A stretch of 64,000 bases of DNA, from NCBI RefSeq assembly GCF_008831285.2, contig NC_045138.2, positions 40,973,115-41,037,114 on the forward strand, given 5' to 3'. How positions within the stretch are numbered: the stretch's first letter is position 1; each line of letters begins with the position of its first letter. Source of the stretch: Nymphaea colorata (Eukaryota; Streptophyta; Magnoliopsida; Nymphaeales; Nymphaeaceae). Both the position numbers and the translations under genes were made by a program. Of this stretch, positions 1-13,880 are shown piece by piece. The notes beneath the pieces were generated by a model. That model made no database searches. It was not told the DNA's origin and worked only from the letters and a program-made list of their open reading frames with translations.

Positions 1-2535
1 CTCCTCAAGCTCAGCTCTTGTCTTCAGGAAAACAAGGGGACCATCAGTTCGCATATGCTTCAATAACACAACTCAGAAATGAAAATGTGACGCATAAATG
101 GACCAACCTTTGAATCCATACTACGTGAACTAAACTGCCCAGAAGACATACTTAACCCGGCCTCCAATGCTGCACGGAGATCTCTTTCTGCTTGCAGCTG
201 CTCTTGCAATCTTGAAACCTATGAGAATGAGCAAACAATATCAAACAAAAGTTACAGAAGTATTGAAAAAGAATGCCCGAAAACAAAATACTAGACAGAA
301 ATAAATGGTCAGAAATACAATATCTAACAATCAGACACATGAAAGCAAGAATTCTAGGTTCTGAATTGCAAGGACACATAAATCTCACCAGGCCACCATT
401 TCATTCAACCATTAACCTTGGCGATACTCATTAATTAGCTAAATAGAGAATTGCAATAGTAAATATCCAGTTAATTGAGCAGGAATAGTAAAGCCAAATG
501 GTTAGCGAAGAAGCAAATGAGCTTTTCCAAAGGAAACTGCCCCTTTTTCTAGCGACAAAAGCAAATACAGCTTTCATCATAAAAATGTGTATTTGTTGCC
601 CATGTTGGCCGGTAGTGATCCTTGTTAGCTGATGCTTCACATCCTAAAGAAGAAAAAGGAAAAGAAAAAGAAGAAAACAAAGGACTCCCAAAATATCAGC
701 TCATACCACGTTCAAAATTGGCAGAATCAACCTGACACTGCTGATTCAACTTATTTCAGTCTATTATTTGGTAAAACAATATTAAATTAGTACTTTATTT
801 TTTTACTAGGCTGACTTAATATGGGACAATCAGTTCCCTCCAATTCCCTATGTTTTTTGTAAAGTGGTTCAACTCCATTACCAGTAACTGCAATAAGAAT
901 TTTCCAAATCCATTTTTTGCTAAATATGGCATAAGTCTCAAAATGCTATTTTCAAAAATAGCCCTAAAGAGACAGGGTTTTTGCAAACTCATAAGTCATT
1001 TAACATTATTAGACGAGATCAATAAGGAATATCCATGACATCAAAGTAAATAAAACCAAGTCTGGCAAGCAAGATGCTGAAAAACCAGGTGATACAAAGC
1101 CATACATCTTGTTCAAGAGCTAAACGACGTTCATGCAAAGCCAGCTTTCTTCTTTCCAAACTTGCTTGTAGTATCGCGTTCCCCTTAGCCTACATAACGG
1201 GAAAATAGAATCATTGAAGCCATTATTGTATTTTAAACACATCACTATGTCAATAGATAGAAAAGGCTGAACGTGAAAAATACCTCCTTTGCAATCCTGT
1301 TACGCAGTTCATTCTTTGTACTCTCAAGCCTCCGAATTACAAGCCTGAAAAGTAAAAAAAAAAAAGTCGAAAAGGATCTGAAGTTAGAGAGAAAAGACTG
1401 AGGGATGGGAGTGGGAATAAGAAGATAAAAAATAATAATAACCAAAACATCTTCTGGATTGATTTTCCATGTTGAACATCTGGCAATTTTAAAAATTGAC
1501 TGTAGCATCTTTAAACTTCCAAATGGTACAAGATTTTTTTTTTTTTTTGGAAAAACAAGAAACATATATATGTACAGATAAAATACTATATATATAGAGA
1601 GAGAGAGAGACAGAGACAGAGAGAGAGAGAGAGAGAAAGAGAGAGCATACTCCTCATCACTAGGTGAATCGATGGATTCCATGGAGAGATTTTTCCTTGC
1701 CTGCAAAAGAAGTAGAAGGATAGTAAAAAATCAAAAATTTTATTTCCCTTCATTTAAAGGGGGAAAAACACGTCTGTCCACCTAAGGAAGATTAAGGTTA
1801 AGTGTAAAAAAAAAAATGGTTCTTGAGAGTCAAACAAAAGTTAATAACAAGCATCCAGAATTTAAATCCTTGAGTATGATCTTTGTCAAAGTTAGATTTC
1901 AAATTAGACATCACAGATTACAATAAAGGATAAAAGATGTCAGATTTCTTACTCCACTACGGCCCCAGAAGTTTGACCGCTTAGTGCTGGACAGAGTTCC
2001 ATTTGTTTTGTTAATTAACTTCTCTGTGCAAGGCTCATGCCCAGGGCAGGGCACAACCCTTCTACTTACAGAAGAAGAAACATCTCCAGTTGATACATAT
2101 GGTTCAGCATTAGGTACCACTAAAGGACTTTCCTTGTCAGTCTGGAAAAATTCCTTGCTTTTGCTTTGAGGACCCTGGAGCTTATTATCACCACCAAACT
2201 CTCTTGGTGTTAATTTGTTCACTTCGGAAGTGTGAGTGTCTTTAAGAAATTCAACATCAGAATCAGCACCTTCAAAAACCTGCATTGTAACATAAGGAAA
2301 ATTACTCAAGATCTCAATTGAAATCATAGAGTAATAGAAATCTATAGAAGAACGGTCTAGAGCCATTTACATCAACTAATGAGAATCATTGAAAAATGAA
2401 TAAGTATTGTTAAGAGGAAATAGCGTCATTTTCAATTGTGCCAATCTTGAATATGCAATTGCTGATGTGTAACCTCCAGAACATACACAAGCGCACAGAG
2501 GTGGAATCCCATCCTGTGCCCCTTCTCCCAAACAG

Positions 2536-2594
<59 letters not shown>

Positions 2595-5500
2595 TAAACT
2601 AAGTCTCAACCTTATAATCATATAGATCACTAGCATCATTCCCACTGCTTCCACTCAGCTTGCCACTATCCATTCGTTCTGCATGCTGTGCTCCATCATC
2701 ATCTTCATGATGCAAATCATGGTACACATCGTCATGTACCTTCACATGTTCATCATTTACTGAATCATCACTACCACTGTCTTCCATTTGATAGTTCACC
2801 GAAGGGAAGACATTTAGGTGCTCCTCCTATAAAAATGAAACAAGGACATTACCACCAAGAACAAGAAATGACAGACATCTTAAAAAACTAATTGCACTCG
2901 GTCAATCTAAAGGAGTATCTACAAAAACCTAAAATTTTGAAGAAAAGAAGTGTATTTACATATTTGATTTTTTAAGATAACTATGAAGTTCAAGGTATTT
3001 TTAAAGTAAAGCCACAAGTGGTCAGACCATGATAATCTGAGGAAGGCAAGCCAAAAGATAATTTTGCTTTCCAATAAATAATCACAAACAAGCTGAACTT
3101 TATCTTTTGTCATAGACTCTAGGAAAATAAAAAAAATACATGAAAGCTGAAACTACCTTCTATAATCAAATACGTGCTACTAAACCTTATGAGCATGTTT
3201 GACTGCCCAGATAAATTATGTGGGACATCCAGTATGTTTGGGCCATGCAACACTCATTCAAACACAAATAAATAAATCCTGGGCAGGTTTTCTATGTTCA
3301 TGGCATATACATAAGGTTTTTTTTTTTTGGATTTTTTGGATTCCGGTACCTCTGAAAATCATGAACGCACCCACAAAAAGAAAAATAGCAATCAGACATA
3401 CTCTATGGGGCATGTAAACTAGGCCTGCTTATTCTACCAAAGGAACAAAAAGAGACTGTCTTAAAAGCTTCAAGTTGCACATCCAAAAAGGCATGTAGTT
3501 ACTGAATCGTGAAAGCAACAACAAAAAGGTAAAATGACATTTAGAACACAAGCAATGCATTAAAAAGGAAAAGTTTGAACACAAGATGATCAGGTTATTT
3601 ACATCGAAGACATTCTCATACTCTTCCAGGAGGGTTCTGATAATTCCCTGGGCATTATTGGCTGCATTTGCAGCTGCAAGGAACTGAGCAGAACAATCTC
3701 CACTCATATCAAGATCATCCTCAAGCTCACATTCACCCGCTAGAAGTGGGCGCAGAAGCAGTGGAGCCATACATGCAGCAACAGCAGATGCCGTCATTCT
3801 GTTCTCAGCAGTGTTATGAGCAACAGAGCGCATCATTTTCAGAACCCTATCATGAGCACATATTATAGATTAGAACACTTAATACATTTCACGACAGAGA
3901 AAGGAAGAAGAATAAAGTTTCATTGCCATTATCTTCATAGAGCATCAACAAGTTTCCAGTGAAACAATAAGGAGTAACTCAGATGTTTTAAACTTTTAAC
4001 TAATAAGAAGCTAGAAGTTACCATTAACTCAGGAAGTGAATTTGAAGTTGGTTTTAAAACTAAATCCCAGAAAGAGATAAGCACGACCTTGATTATGCCA
4101 TTATAGTGATTAAAGATGAAAATTGCACCAAACCAATAGAATTAACATGTCTTATGATCTGCTTTATCCAACATGAAAAATGAAATAACCAAATGTATGG
4201 TCTCACTACATCAGATCTTCTTGCACTACTACTGGCATCCGAAACAAAGTAATGCTCACAACCCCAGCAAAACACCAAGCATCATAAACACTTAACTGCT
4301 TTCATGTTAAAAGCTCCAAAGTATAAGGGCGAAACATGTTTTAAAATTTAATACTGTCAAGGAAAAAACCCTTACTATGTCTAGTTTCTGAAAATCAAAA
4401 TTCAATTCAATCAAACAAGACCAAAAATCTCACATTCAATGAAATTTATTTATGTTAGCTGCCTCCTGCTAACGTAACTGATTACAGACAAAGGAACATC
4501 CTGCCCAAACCCTAACTCATGCACACCAGTCCCTAATCCCCGATTAGGGTCTTCCCTTCCCAAAAGGTAAAACGCTGAATATTTGTGATGTTTCTCCACC
4601 AAGGTCCTTCGACCTTATTTACAAGCACCACTGGATAAATCCTCAAGGGGATCCGATCCAATTCTATATCTGGTGCCTAACAATTTATTTGCTCACATGC
4701 AAGGATTTTTCATAAATTAAATATTCTACTACTCATGCTCAACTCACGATATACTCAATGAAGCAACAAGAAATAATGCAGCTATAGAAAGGAAAAAGTG
4801 GATCATGAAAGATAATATGATAGAGTAATTGATAGAATAATAAAACATGTACGACTTCATTAGAAAACAAGCAAGAAAGATCAAACCAAAATTACTAGAG
4901 AAGAATCCATCACATATAAACGCAAGCTAACCACTAAAACATACAAAAATTGACATTTGTGAAGTGAGATATCCATATAGATGATACCTCTGTAGAAGCC
5001 GTCGATTTGGTTCTGGGAAAGTCTCAGATATTGCAGCACGCATTGCTGCAACACGAGCTTCCTTCTGATCGATTCCTTCAAAATGATTATAGAAAAAAAA
5101 ATGCAAAAGTGAAAAAGAGTTAACAATTCCAAAAAGCAACAAAGAGATCATTTTGGAACATACATACACAATCAGACACACAGATGTCCACATGGGCACA
5201 TGTCTCTGAAATATATATAGGGAAAGTAGACCTTGACTTCCACCCTATTTTGTTAAAAACATGCCTAGGCCGCCTATACTTACCCCTATGCACTCACCGA
5301 CCTACCAAAAGACTTTTCTGTATTTACATCAACAAGAATTCTGTAGGCCTCACACTTTTCTGTTGCTTGCTTTGAAAGATATTTCTTTTCAATTTTGGTC
5401 TTAAAATCTCCGATTTTCCACAAAAAAGATGTGCCTTTTGTTTTGTGGTGACTAGCAGAATCTTGCACATTACGCCCCATAATATTCCTACATTTGTTGA

Positions 5501-8500
5501 ACATCTCAAATGATGGGCCTGAGGTTGACACTAAAAAAAAGTGGTGTTGAAAGACACTTGTATGCTTTCTCCCTTCTTGTTGTTGTTCATGCATTCTTGC
5601 TTAAAAGCTCATTGCAGCAGGACCCCACCATGGTCAAGTACTTTAATTTGATCTCATGGCCATACATACCATTTTCCGTGATAAAGGCAAGTGGTTCCTT
5701 ATGAAAAATATTTGCATTATTGGAGAAATTAATTCCTCGTTGTTGCAAGATCTTTTCTCATTACCAATGTATGATTGCATGATCAACCACATTATTGGAT
5801 TTTTCTCATTTTGCAAAAGTTATACTGTCCTAGGAAAAGTTCAATATGTGTTTTTCCATGTCAAGCCATATTTCTCCTTAATGGCTTCCATTATCTTATT
5901 ACTGTCATAGCCTTCAAACGCTCTTATAAAGTTGTATTGCACAAATGCTATGAGTGTTGTGCTTGCTAATTGATCATTTCCATTTTGTCTCCCCATCAGT
6001 CGGCTCTTCACCAAGTCTGGGCTTGATTTTGCACAAAAACATAAATAGTCATCATATGTGAACAAATACTTCGTTTTTGTTTTTGACAGCTTGTCCATGA
6101 TTATGCAATTGGTCACCTTATTATTCTTTTACATTAGAAAACACTAGGATCAATATTTTACCCATTAGTATTTGTTCAATTAATTCATAAATGAGAACTT
6201 TCTAAAGAAATTCAATCCAAGCAAGAAATAACAATGGTACCAAATAAAAACTATTTAAAAACAGCATTTGCTTAGGAAATTTTAAATTGACATAGCCCAC
6301 CAGAAAGACCATTTCTCACACAAAAGCTTTTTATGGTACATTTTGAAACTTGTTAGCTTGGATGTAGTACACAAATGACAGATCAGTTGTAAAAATACTC
6401 AGTTAGCAGGTTCACTCATCTCAAATATATCATGTGTGGGCGCACTCACAAAGGAAAAGTTGGTACATGAACTAAATTTCACAAGATTACAGATAATCTT
6501 TTGTTGTGAAAAAGGAGTATGCCTGCAAACTTTACAAGTTCACAATGATGTATTTTAGAACTTCTTAAATCCAGAAAAACTATCTATCAGTGCTATCAAC
6601 ACATTTCAAGCTTTAAAAGTCAAACAGTATGTAAAGAAAAATTTTAACTTCCAAGTTGTTAGAAATTAGCTACAGAAAAGGGTAGCTTAAAGCTTAGCAG
6701 TCAATGATGCATGAAAGAGCTAACCTAGGTGAACCTGACAAATGGACATATCTGACATCTAACCAGTAACCAATGCTAAATGAAGGCTAGGCACTAGGCC
6801 TGTGATTGATGGGGATAAAGAAAAGTGGTACTGAATATTAGCAAGCATCTTATGCTTCCACAGTTTGGTCTCTTTACATATTTATTAAAAATCAACAGAT
6901 TTATTTGGATGTATGGCTTTTTCATAAGCACTCAATCAAGAACCGGAATGCACCAGAATCTGAAGGTGGCTACAGAAATAAAAACAACAACGTGAAGTGC
7001 ATGACTAAACTTAGTGATAATATATGAGAAATTAAATTGCTCGAGCATTTCAACTTAAAAATCAAAATTTACAGATGCAACTGTTAAGATTTCCTATGCT
7101 TCCAAATCCATTGAGAAACCAAATACCATGCACAAAAAAAAAACATCTATGCACATAAAGGCAAAAAACAATGGTCATTTTGAGATATAAAGGCACTATA
7201 ATAACAGTTTTAAACTTTTAACGATAAAAAGCATAAATAGAAGGTGAAAATATAATTTAAAATTCATCTACTGCAGAAAAGAGAAGAACACTGCATAAAC
7301 AGGGCATACTGTATGCTTCTAACAGTGAAGTGCAGCACGATGCAGGAACCGGAGAGGAAGGCAGCTCCCGCAGCACAAGCTTCGATAACACACAGTTCAG
7401 CAAATGTGTAAGGATATGAAACTAATGAATAGAGATGTTAACTGTTAAGTACAAAGCATACAGCTCAAAAAAATTGACACATTGTAAGTACCTTAACACA
7501 GTCACCCACAACATGGGCATCCTCTTCAGGAGAAAATTCCGTTTTCCCTGTAAAAACATCGAATTGGTGTTTGATTTTCAACAAATACAATACAATATTA
7601 ACACTTGAGAGAAACAAAGAGAACAGGAGCATGTCAGATACAGTAACAAAGAGAAACTACATCCTGGACAATACAAGGTAACTTAAAAGACAAACCCTGT
7701 TCATATTCCTGAACCCTGCGTTCAACTTCCTCAACATCAGCAGCTTGACGCAAAATTCCTTCAATTTTTGATCCTACAACCAAGGACCATTGAGAAACAA
7801 ATAAATTGATCAGATATACACCTACATGTGAGTGCACATAGACACATACAGCAACTCATGATGACATTAAATTATTAACTGTAGATGGACAAGCACAAAA
7901 AAAGACCTTGCAAGTTTCAAGCAGAAGCATCACAAACCCAGAATGATAAACTGGCTTAACAAAATTTGAAGTTCCCAACATAGAATAATTTACCAAACTG
8001 CTCAAGGAAACACAACGCTTTTTCCAGAAAAGATGGACTCCCATCAATGTCTTCAAGTGCGAGCAAAATTGGTCGTCCGACAACCAAAGACTTGACAGGG
8101 TGCTTATCTTTCCCTGCAAAAATACAAGAAGCACTGAGCAAAAGGACGTGTAAAAAAGTCCACCTAAGCAAGACATCTTCACCAACAATGGCCACTGCAT
8201 ATGGTTCCTCACTTCTATGTCAAAGAGAAGGAATATCATAAGCTCTTGTACAACCACTTACATTCTTGGAAAGACCCTTCAAAAGTATCTGACACATCAT
8301 TTCTGAAAATTCCATTGTGTCCCATCACAAGAGATGCATCAGGTGCTTCTGCCAAGGCATGCTCAAGTGCTGCTTTCCATTCAAATAAATCCTCTGATGA
8401 CTCCGCCTATAAGTGAAAAGTAAACAATAATGACAATAGCAACAATGATGATAATGTAAAAGAGCCGAACAACAGCAATGCACATCAAAGCACATTATGC

Positions 8501-11500
8501 CTTCCATCTACCAATAAAAGGCAAAATATGGATTGCATAAAGAGGTACCTTAAGCGTGAAAGCTCGTCCATCACGTCCATCAGGGAATAAGACAGTTAAG
8601 AGCTTCTTATCTTCCCTGACTACCACACTGTAATATGGTGCTAGATGATCAGCCAACATATAGAAACAAGGAGATACATTCATTGCCTGAAGTCAAAAAG
8701 AAAAGAATACCTTCCAGAATTGTTTAAGTCAATCCCACCAAGAGTAAGGTTCACCTCACCTCCTCGATGAGGAAGTGCATTCTGAAATTTAGCATGCACA
8801 TTCAGTTAAACACATGAACATCAAAAGCCTCAACAGTCAACCAAACACTATTTAGGTCTGCTGCTCAAGCATTACTAAGAAATGGAATTATTAATATTGG
8901 TCTATCAAAAGTAAAGAAGGGAACTCAGAGAGAAAAATCATTCCTTAAAAAATGATGCTTATATGTGGCCATGCCATAGTGATAGTTAACTGAAGTAACT
9001 TATTTATTGACTACATGCATAAAAAACAACTGCAACATAATTGCCCCCAATACCATTCCAAAACTATCTTCTAAAAGTAGATGCTTTCCATTCCTTGATT
9101 GGACGTATAACTGTTGTTTAGTAAACAGAAAATAGACTAGTTCTACTTCTTATACAGTCCCAACGTTCACATTATAAAATGCAATACAACTTGTTACAGG
9201 ATATACAGTTCAAGACAAGAAATAAACATTTCAGCAAAAGGTTGCATGGAGGGTTTAATGGGGAAAAAAAGTGCTTTTTTTTTTAATCTTGTTTGGTTCA
9301 TCTTCAGTTGGGAGAGCTTAAACTGATTGGAAATTCTCATACAAATGCAAAATTTGAACAAATAAAGCAAAACAATAAAGGGTAAGAAATAAAATGCAGA
9401 AAGATTACATAAAAATTTCTGTACAGATAGACGAAAGAAGCATTTTTAACATACCACAGAAATTAACATTTACAGTTATAGTGTGTCTCCAATTCATGTA
9501 CAAACAAGCATCCTTAAAAACTATTTCTCACATTCTAAACCAACTGGTCCAATCACAAGTAAGAACCTTTTAGCCTAAGTTATTACCAAACAATGCAGCA
9601 AATGCGTTAAACGTAAAGCTACTGCTTACAGGATCATTTTTGAAGAACACCAATGACGTTCGTGTAAGTATGAACCACCGTCTCTTCCATGACTTCCAAC
9701 CAATTCCTATAAAAAACAAAACCAAGTGAACTCAAGTTTCTAATTTCATGTAGCACAGCATCAATTTCATGTAGCATAGCATCTTGCTAGCCACACACAT
9801 ATCAAATTAAAGCTTCAAATGGGACAATGGAAAAAAAAAATAATATAACTGCAGAAAAAGATGAAGCTATCTAAAAATTTAAAGTATAAAAGGAAAGAAT
9901 TTAATTCAAGTAAAACAAGTTAAAAGTTATGAAAAATTACATAACGAGCAACAATTATCCATCCTTGTATTTTTTTAATAGAAACAAAATTCAAAACAGT
10001 AGCAGGACAATTGAAAGCAAGTGCACAGGCAGAAACATATGCCAGAATGAGATATTTCAAGGAATTTCAAGCCTCTTAGAGTCATGGTTGCATAGATGGA
10101 AGAATGAATCATATCAAAGAGAATTTTTCACCTTTGTCTTTTCCTACAGTAGACCAGACGCAGATTCGTAATGGTAGAGGACTTGGGTATGAGCCATAAC
10201 ACCCAGAATACAATGGTCCCATTGGGCACTAACCATTTTGAACCTTCCCTAGACCCTGGATATAACCAATTATGCATTAGAAGTAGGGTTGCAACTCTCC
10301 AGTTATGATTTGGCGGTTTCCATTTTGCAGTTGTATCTAATGTAATCTGAATCCAATTTCAATGTATTAGCTAATCCAAAGCCAAACTATTTGCATCCTT
10401 GGTTGCAAGCACCAAAATTATCCTTGTTTGCAAGCACCAAAATCAGCTAAGAAGAAATTAGAAAATGTTGATGGCCTCTATAGCTTCCCTTTTACCTTCA
10501 GTTTCTCAGGCATAATACCAACTTATCCGTTCCTTTTAGTATTATTGGAACAAAATTACAACTCAAGAATGCAAGCCACACAAATTAAGGTGTAGCACAC
10601 ATATGTATACCTTCATCTCACATAAAATTTAACAATCGCCAAGACTAGTCATGATCTATTCAATAGCTGAAAAGCATGCATTGTTTTAGCTTCGCATTTT
10701 TTCATAAGCCATCCCTAATATAAAAATAGAAATTCCAATATTATAAAGTGCATATTGACTATAAAAATAATAAAAGCTTTTCTTGGCGTTTCAAGGTAAA
10801 GATCCATAAAGGCAGGGAATTTAGCTGCAATGGTCAGCTTGTGATAAGTTCAGGAAGTTTGCCATGAATTCATTGTTGAAGCCAAAGACATGTCACAAGC
10901 ATTCAATCTTCTAAACAGTCCAGGCGAAATGGTACATCCAAGAAATGAGGCACAGCGGATACAAATAAACCAGCAATAAAGCCAATGCACTAGAAGTGTT
11001 TGGGCAATTTAATATAAAAAGTGTTTGTTGGCCAACCACACAAGTAGAAAGTGAGCCCAATTCACAACCAAATAAACAATGAAATTCGTAACCAATGTCA
11101 TGCTGAAAAGAAGGCAGACCATATTTGCATGTCTATATGATTATCTTAAGATGGAATCAGCAAAATCTTGCTTACCCTTTGAGGAAATGAAAAGAGGACC
11201 ACTCTTGAAAACCTGCATAGATGGAAAAATAACCTCGGTAAGAAATGCCATTAGGACCTCCACTTGTGTCAAAAAGAAAGCAGAAGGATTTCAGGGAAAG
11301 ATTTCTGAAGTAATGATAGATAAGAAAACATCTTGTGACATGTTTAATGGACAATGGAAACAAAATAGAACAAAAAAAAGCTAAAGGAGCATGAATTATA
11401 TGCAAATGAAAGTAAAGAAGGATACAGGAAAACAAGTTATATTAGATCCAAATGTACCGGCAACTAGGTTTCAACTCATAAGCAAGTTGTGGAATAACAG

Positions 11501-13542
11501 GAAGCAAAACTTGTATATTTAGTTCATGGAGGAAAAATAGAAAGAAAGTGAAACGAGTCATTTCCTTCATGTGTACAAGAATAAACATGAGACACGACAA
11601 GGCTTCAAGTATAGAGGTAGTAACGCATCTGTGGTACCATAAAGCTTGGAACATGTAAAGAAACAATATTTAAATTCCTTCATGCTATGAAGATCAGCCA
11701 CAAGGTTTTCTCTTGGATCCTACACATATGAAAAGGTTCATCAGGCAGCTTCATATGAAGTGAAGCAAATATTTCCGTATTTCAAGTGCAGATCCCAGTT
11801 TTTATTAACTTTTTGCTTCTGATTCACTTTTTCTATCTTATTCTAATACAGTTCTCTATTTTCTTCCAACCCAATTGCAATTTCGTATATCCTACAAATT
11901 TAAAAATACTCTGCTTGTTGTGTCATTTCTCACCCCATCCACCAACTTAATTACTTTTGTCTAAATCATAGAAAGATTTTGATAATAAGATCATGGTGCA
12001 AAACACTTTGTAGTATGATTACCATGAACATGCCTCGTATAAAAAAAGGCAAGTATTGGCAACAATTTGACAAGTACTTCTTCCCAATTCAAGTAACCAA
12101 GGCAAAATGAAGGGAGCTGAATACAAGTAGTTGATTTGACCCTAGGTTTCAAAGTCACTTATTCACATTACCAAGTTCAAAGCCTTGTTCAAGCTCAGGT
12201 CATTCATAATACTGAACTAGAGAAGAGCTCGAGAAAATCAAATTAGCTTCAAGACAGATCAGTCTGAAAGCCCGACCGTCTAAATATGGAGCATCTCTAA
12301 ACATGTATGATCATTATAGATAAAGACATTTCACAAGCCTCTTTGAGTCTAGTTGAGCTCTGTACAGACGTTCAAGCTTGACTCATCTACATAACAAGCC
12401 CAGGCTTTTAATGAATCGTGGGCCATGTACTCAAACCTATATGTGTGCAGGCCAAGGTGAAAATAATTTCAACCAAGCACGAGCCCAATTCAAATTAGCT
12501 TGGCTCGTTCTTTGCCCCAACAATAGAAGCACCAAAATTTCAAGCTTGAGAACTTATTATAAATGTTAGAAGAACCGTTCTCCGAATATTGACAAACAAT
12601 GAGCACATGTCAGAAAGTGTATGTCGATCTTTTGTGTACGTCTCCTAAATGTTAACAAAAAAGTGTTGTCTGGGAGAAATGTTACTCCAATCTCGTTGAT
12701 GACTTGCATGACACGGACCATATGTTCCGAAAACTAGGTAAAAGCTGAGGGCACGTTTGCAACCGAAGCACAATTATCCCAGTGAAGGCAAACTGCAACG
12801 ACGACCCTTTTTAACAATCTAGAGGTTTATGAGGCCAAGACAATGTCAATGTGAGTGTTGAGAACTTTATGGTTTCTTTTTGTGAAAATCATCAATAAGC
12901 AAACACCCTCCTCCCCCACAAATCGCACGCACATAAAACGCAGGTTGCAATTTCCGAGCTACATGGAGCTGAGTAATTACAGTAAAACGCAATCAACACA
13001 TTAAGCAAAGGCATGGTTTTGCAGGCTATAGACACATAAAAACATATGTATTCGTCAATCCAAGTTGGATGCCGAAAGAGGTTGTCACTTCAAACAAAAT
13101 CAAAGGAGTATCAAATAAATTCTCAATCACTCTTGCGCATTAAGACGATAACAATTTCTATGCATCCTCGCACCACCTCATCACAGTTTCCCAACCACTG
13201 ACTGGAAAAAAAAACAAATCAACTAAGGACCTGCCTTACTGAAAGACTGAAAGAAGGAAAGTGTCCCAGAATCTACTGACAGCACTTCAAACCAGGCACA
13301 TTCTTCTCTCAAATAACCAATAAGATGCAAAGAACAATAACACCAAGAGAAAAGAACAAAACCGGGAACGTTCAAGAATCCAACGAACACCAGCCAAACC
13401 AGAAAATAAACGTTATCGGTATCAACCGAAACAACCCCAGAGAGAAAAACAATAATCATAACAGAACCCAGGATCCCCGCCGTACCGTGTTCGTCCCTCT
13501 ACCTCTCGGGCGCTCCAGTGCCGTCAAGGGAGCAGACGCCAT
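1..13542 (-). CDS. PHGAP: PH-domain Rho/ROP GTPase-activating protein (REN1/PHGAP type), 5' part, 19 exons
   Basis: Stimulates GTP hydrolysis by plant ROP GTPases, so it limits active ROP domains at the plasma membrane; this role is known for the REN1/PHGAP family. Exons, all with GT...AG introns and consistent frame: 13486-13542, 11176-11212, 9630-9706, 8711-8781, 8549-8627, 8262-8406, 7994-8113, 7696-7773, 7492-7547, 7310-7379, 4988-5075, 3603-3846, 2611-2826, 1953-2279, 1651-1700, 1284-1344, 1106-1189, 108-218 and 1-21. They give 664 residues and continue off the left edge. Residues 20-130 are a PH domain (GPLFISSKG, WKSWKRRWFIL, ALEHAL). Residues 157-345 are the RhoGAP domain; the GILRQ arginine (about residue 204) is the expected arginine finger, and RRLLQR and NRMTASAVAACMAPLL follow. 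An acidic His/Asp-rich stretch (about 375-446) and charged coiled-coil-like exons follow. The start MASAPLTALERP is in GC-rich context and runs in frame into exon 2. Confidence 0.93.
1597..1645. repeat. GA/CT microsatellite beside exon 15 of the RhoGAP gene
   Basis: An interrupted (GA)n tract of about 49 bp. On the mRNA strand it is a CU-rich run beginning about 5 nt after the exon 15 donor (1650/1649). Confidence 0.9.
2535..2590. repeat. Compound (CA)n(GA)n microsatellite beside exon 13 of the RhoGAP gene
   Basis: About 30 bp of CA followed by 26 bp of GA on the plus strand. In the transcript this is a CU tract followed by a GU tract, starting 20 nt downstream of the exon 13 donor at 2610. 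Confidence 0.9.
5250..6116 (-). other. Possible decayed coding insertion inside RhoGAP intron 10
   Basis: The 2.2-kb intron between exons 7310-7379 and 4988-5075 holds two minus-strand open stretches (5286-5594, 5841-6116) with protein-like composition, for example FKTKIEKKYLSK, CEAYRILVD and SNKIMEAIKEKYG. They are in different frames and separated by stops. This would fit a degraded retroelement gag-like region, but I do not recognise a diagnostic motif. Their orientation matches that of the host gene. Confidence 0.3.
12130..12560. repeat. Repeat-like sequence in RhoGAP intron 1
   Basis: Contains many AAGCTTG, GAGCTC, CAAGCTC and GGCTCG words, like the region at 59262-59760. It is probably an older, diverged insertion of the same general kind. 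No ends were identified. Confidence 0.3.
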
Positions 13543-13880
13543 TTCCTCCGAGACATGCGTCGCTCTAGTCAACCCTACCTCCCCGGCCTCCGCGCGATCG
13601 TCCGCGCCATAAATCGGAACCATGGACTGCCGATCTTCCCGGCAACCAACTCAGCCGCATTCCGGCCGCAGACTCCCCGCCGGCGGGACTCCGACCGGAT
13701 CCGCCCCTTCTAGGGTTCGCCAAAAAACTCCGCAGCAGCCGAAAAAGAAGAACAATCGAGAAAACAGAGAGGAAGAGGAGGATGAAGAAGACGCCAAACT
13801 GATCAGAGCGAGAAAGCGAGAGGGAGAGAGAGAGGAGAGAGAGAGGAGAGAGAGATTCCACTTCTCTTATTAATAAAGCC
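13543..13880 (-). promoter_or_regulatory. Probable 5' UTR and core promoter of the PH-RhoGAP gene
   Basis: Upstream of the start codon the minus strand is GC-rich to about 13740, then has a purine/pyrimidine-rich stretch (GA repeats on the plus strand, 13815-13856). An AT-rich TTTATTAATAA segment at about 13866-13876 could serve as a TATA-like element. A GAACCCTA sequence near 13710 is one base off a telo-box. The start site is inferred only from these marks. Confidence 0.35.

Noticed and set aside
1245-1706. 153-residue minus-strand frame
   Set aside because: It reads through exons 16 and 15 of the RhoGAP gene and the intron microsatellite between them; only the exon parts are coding.
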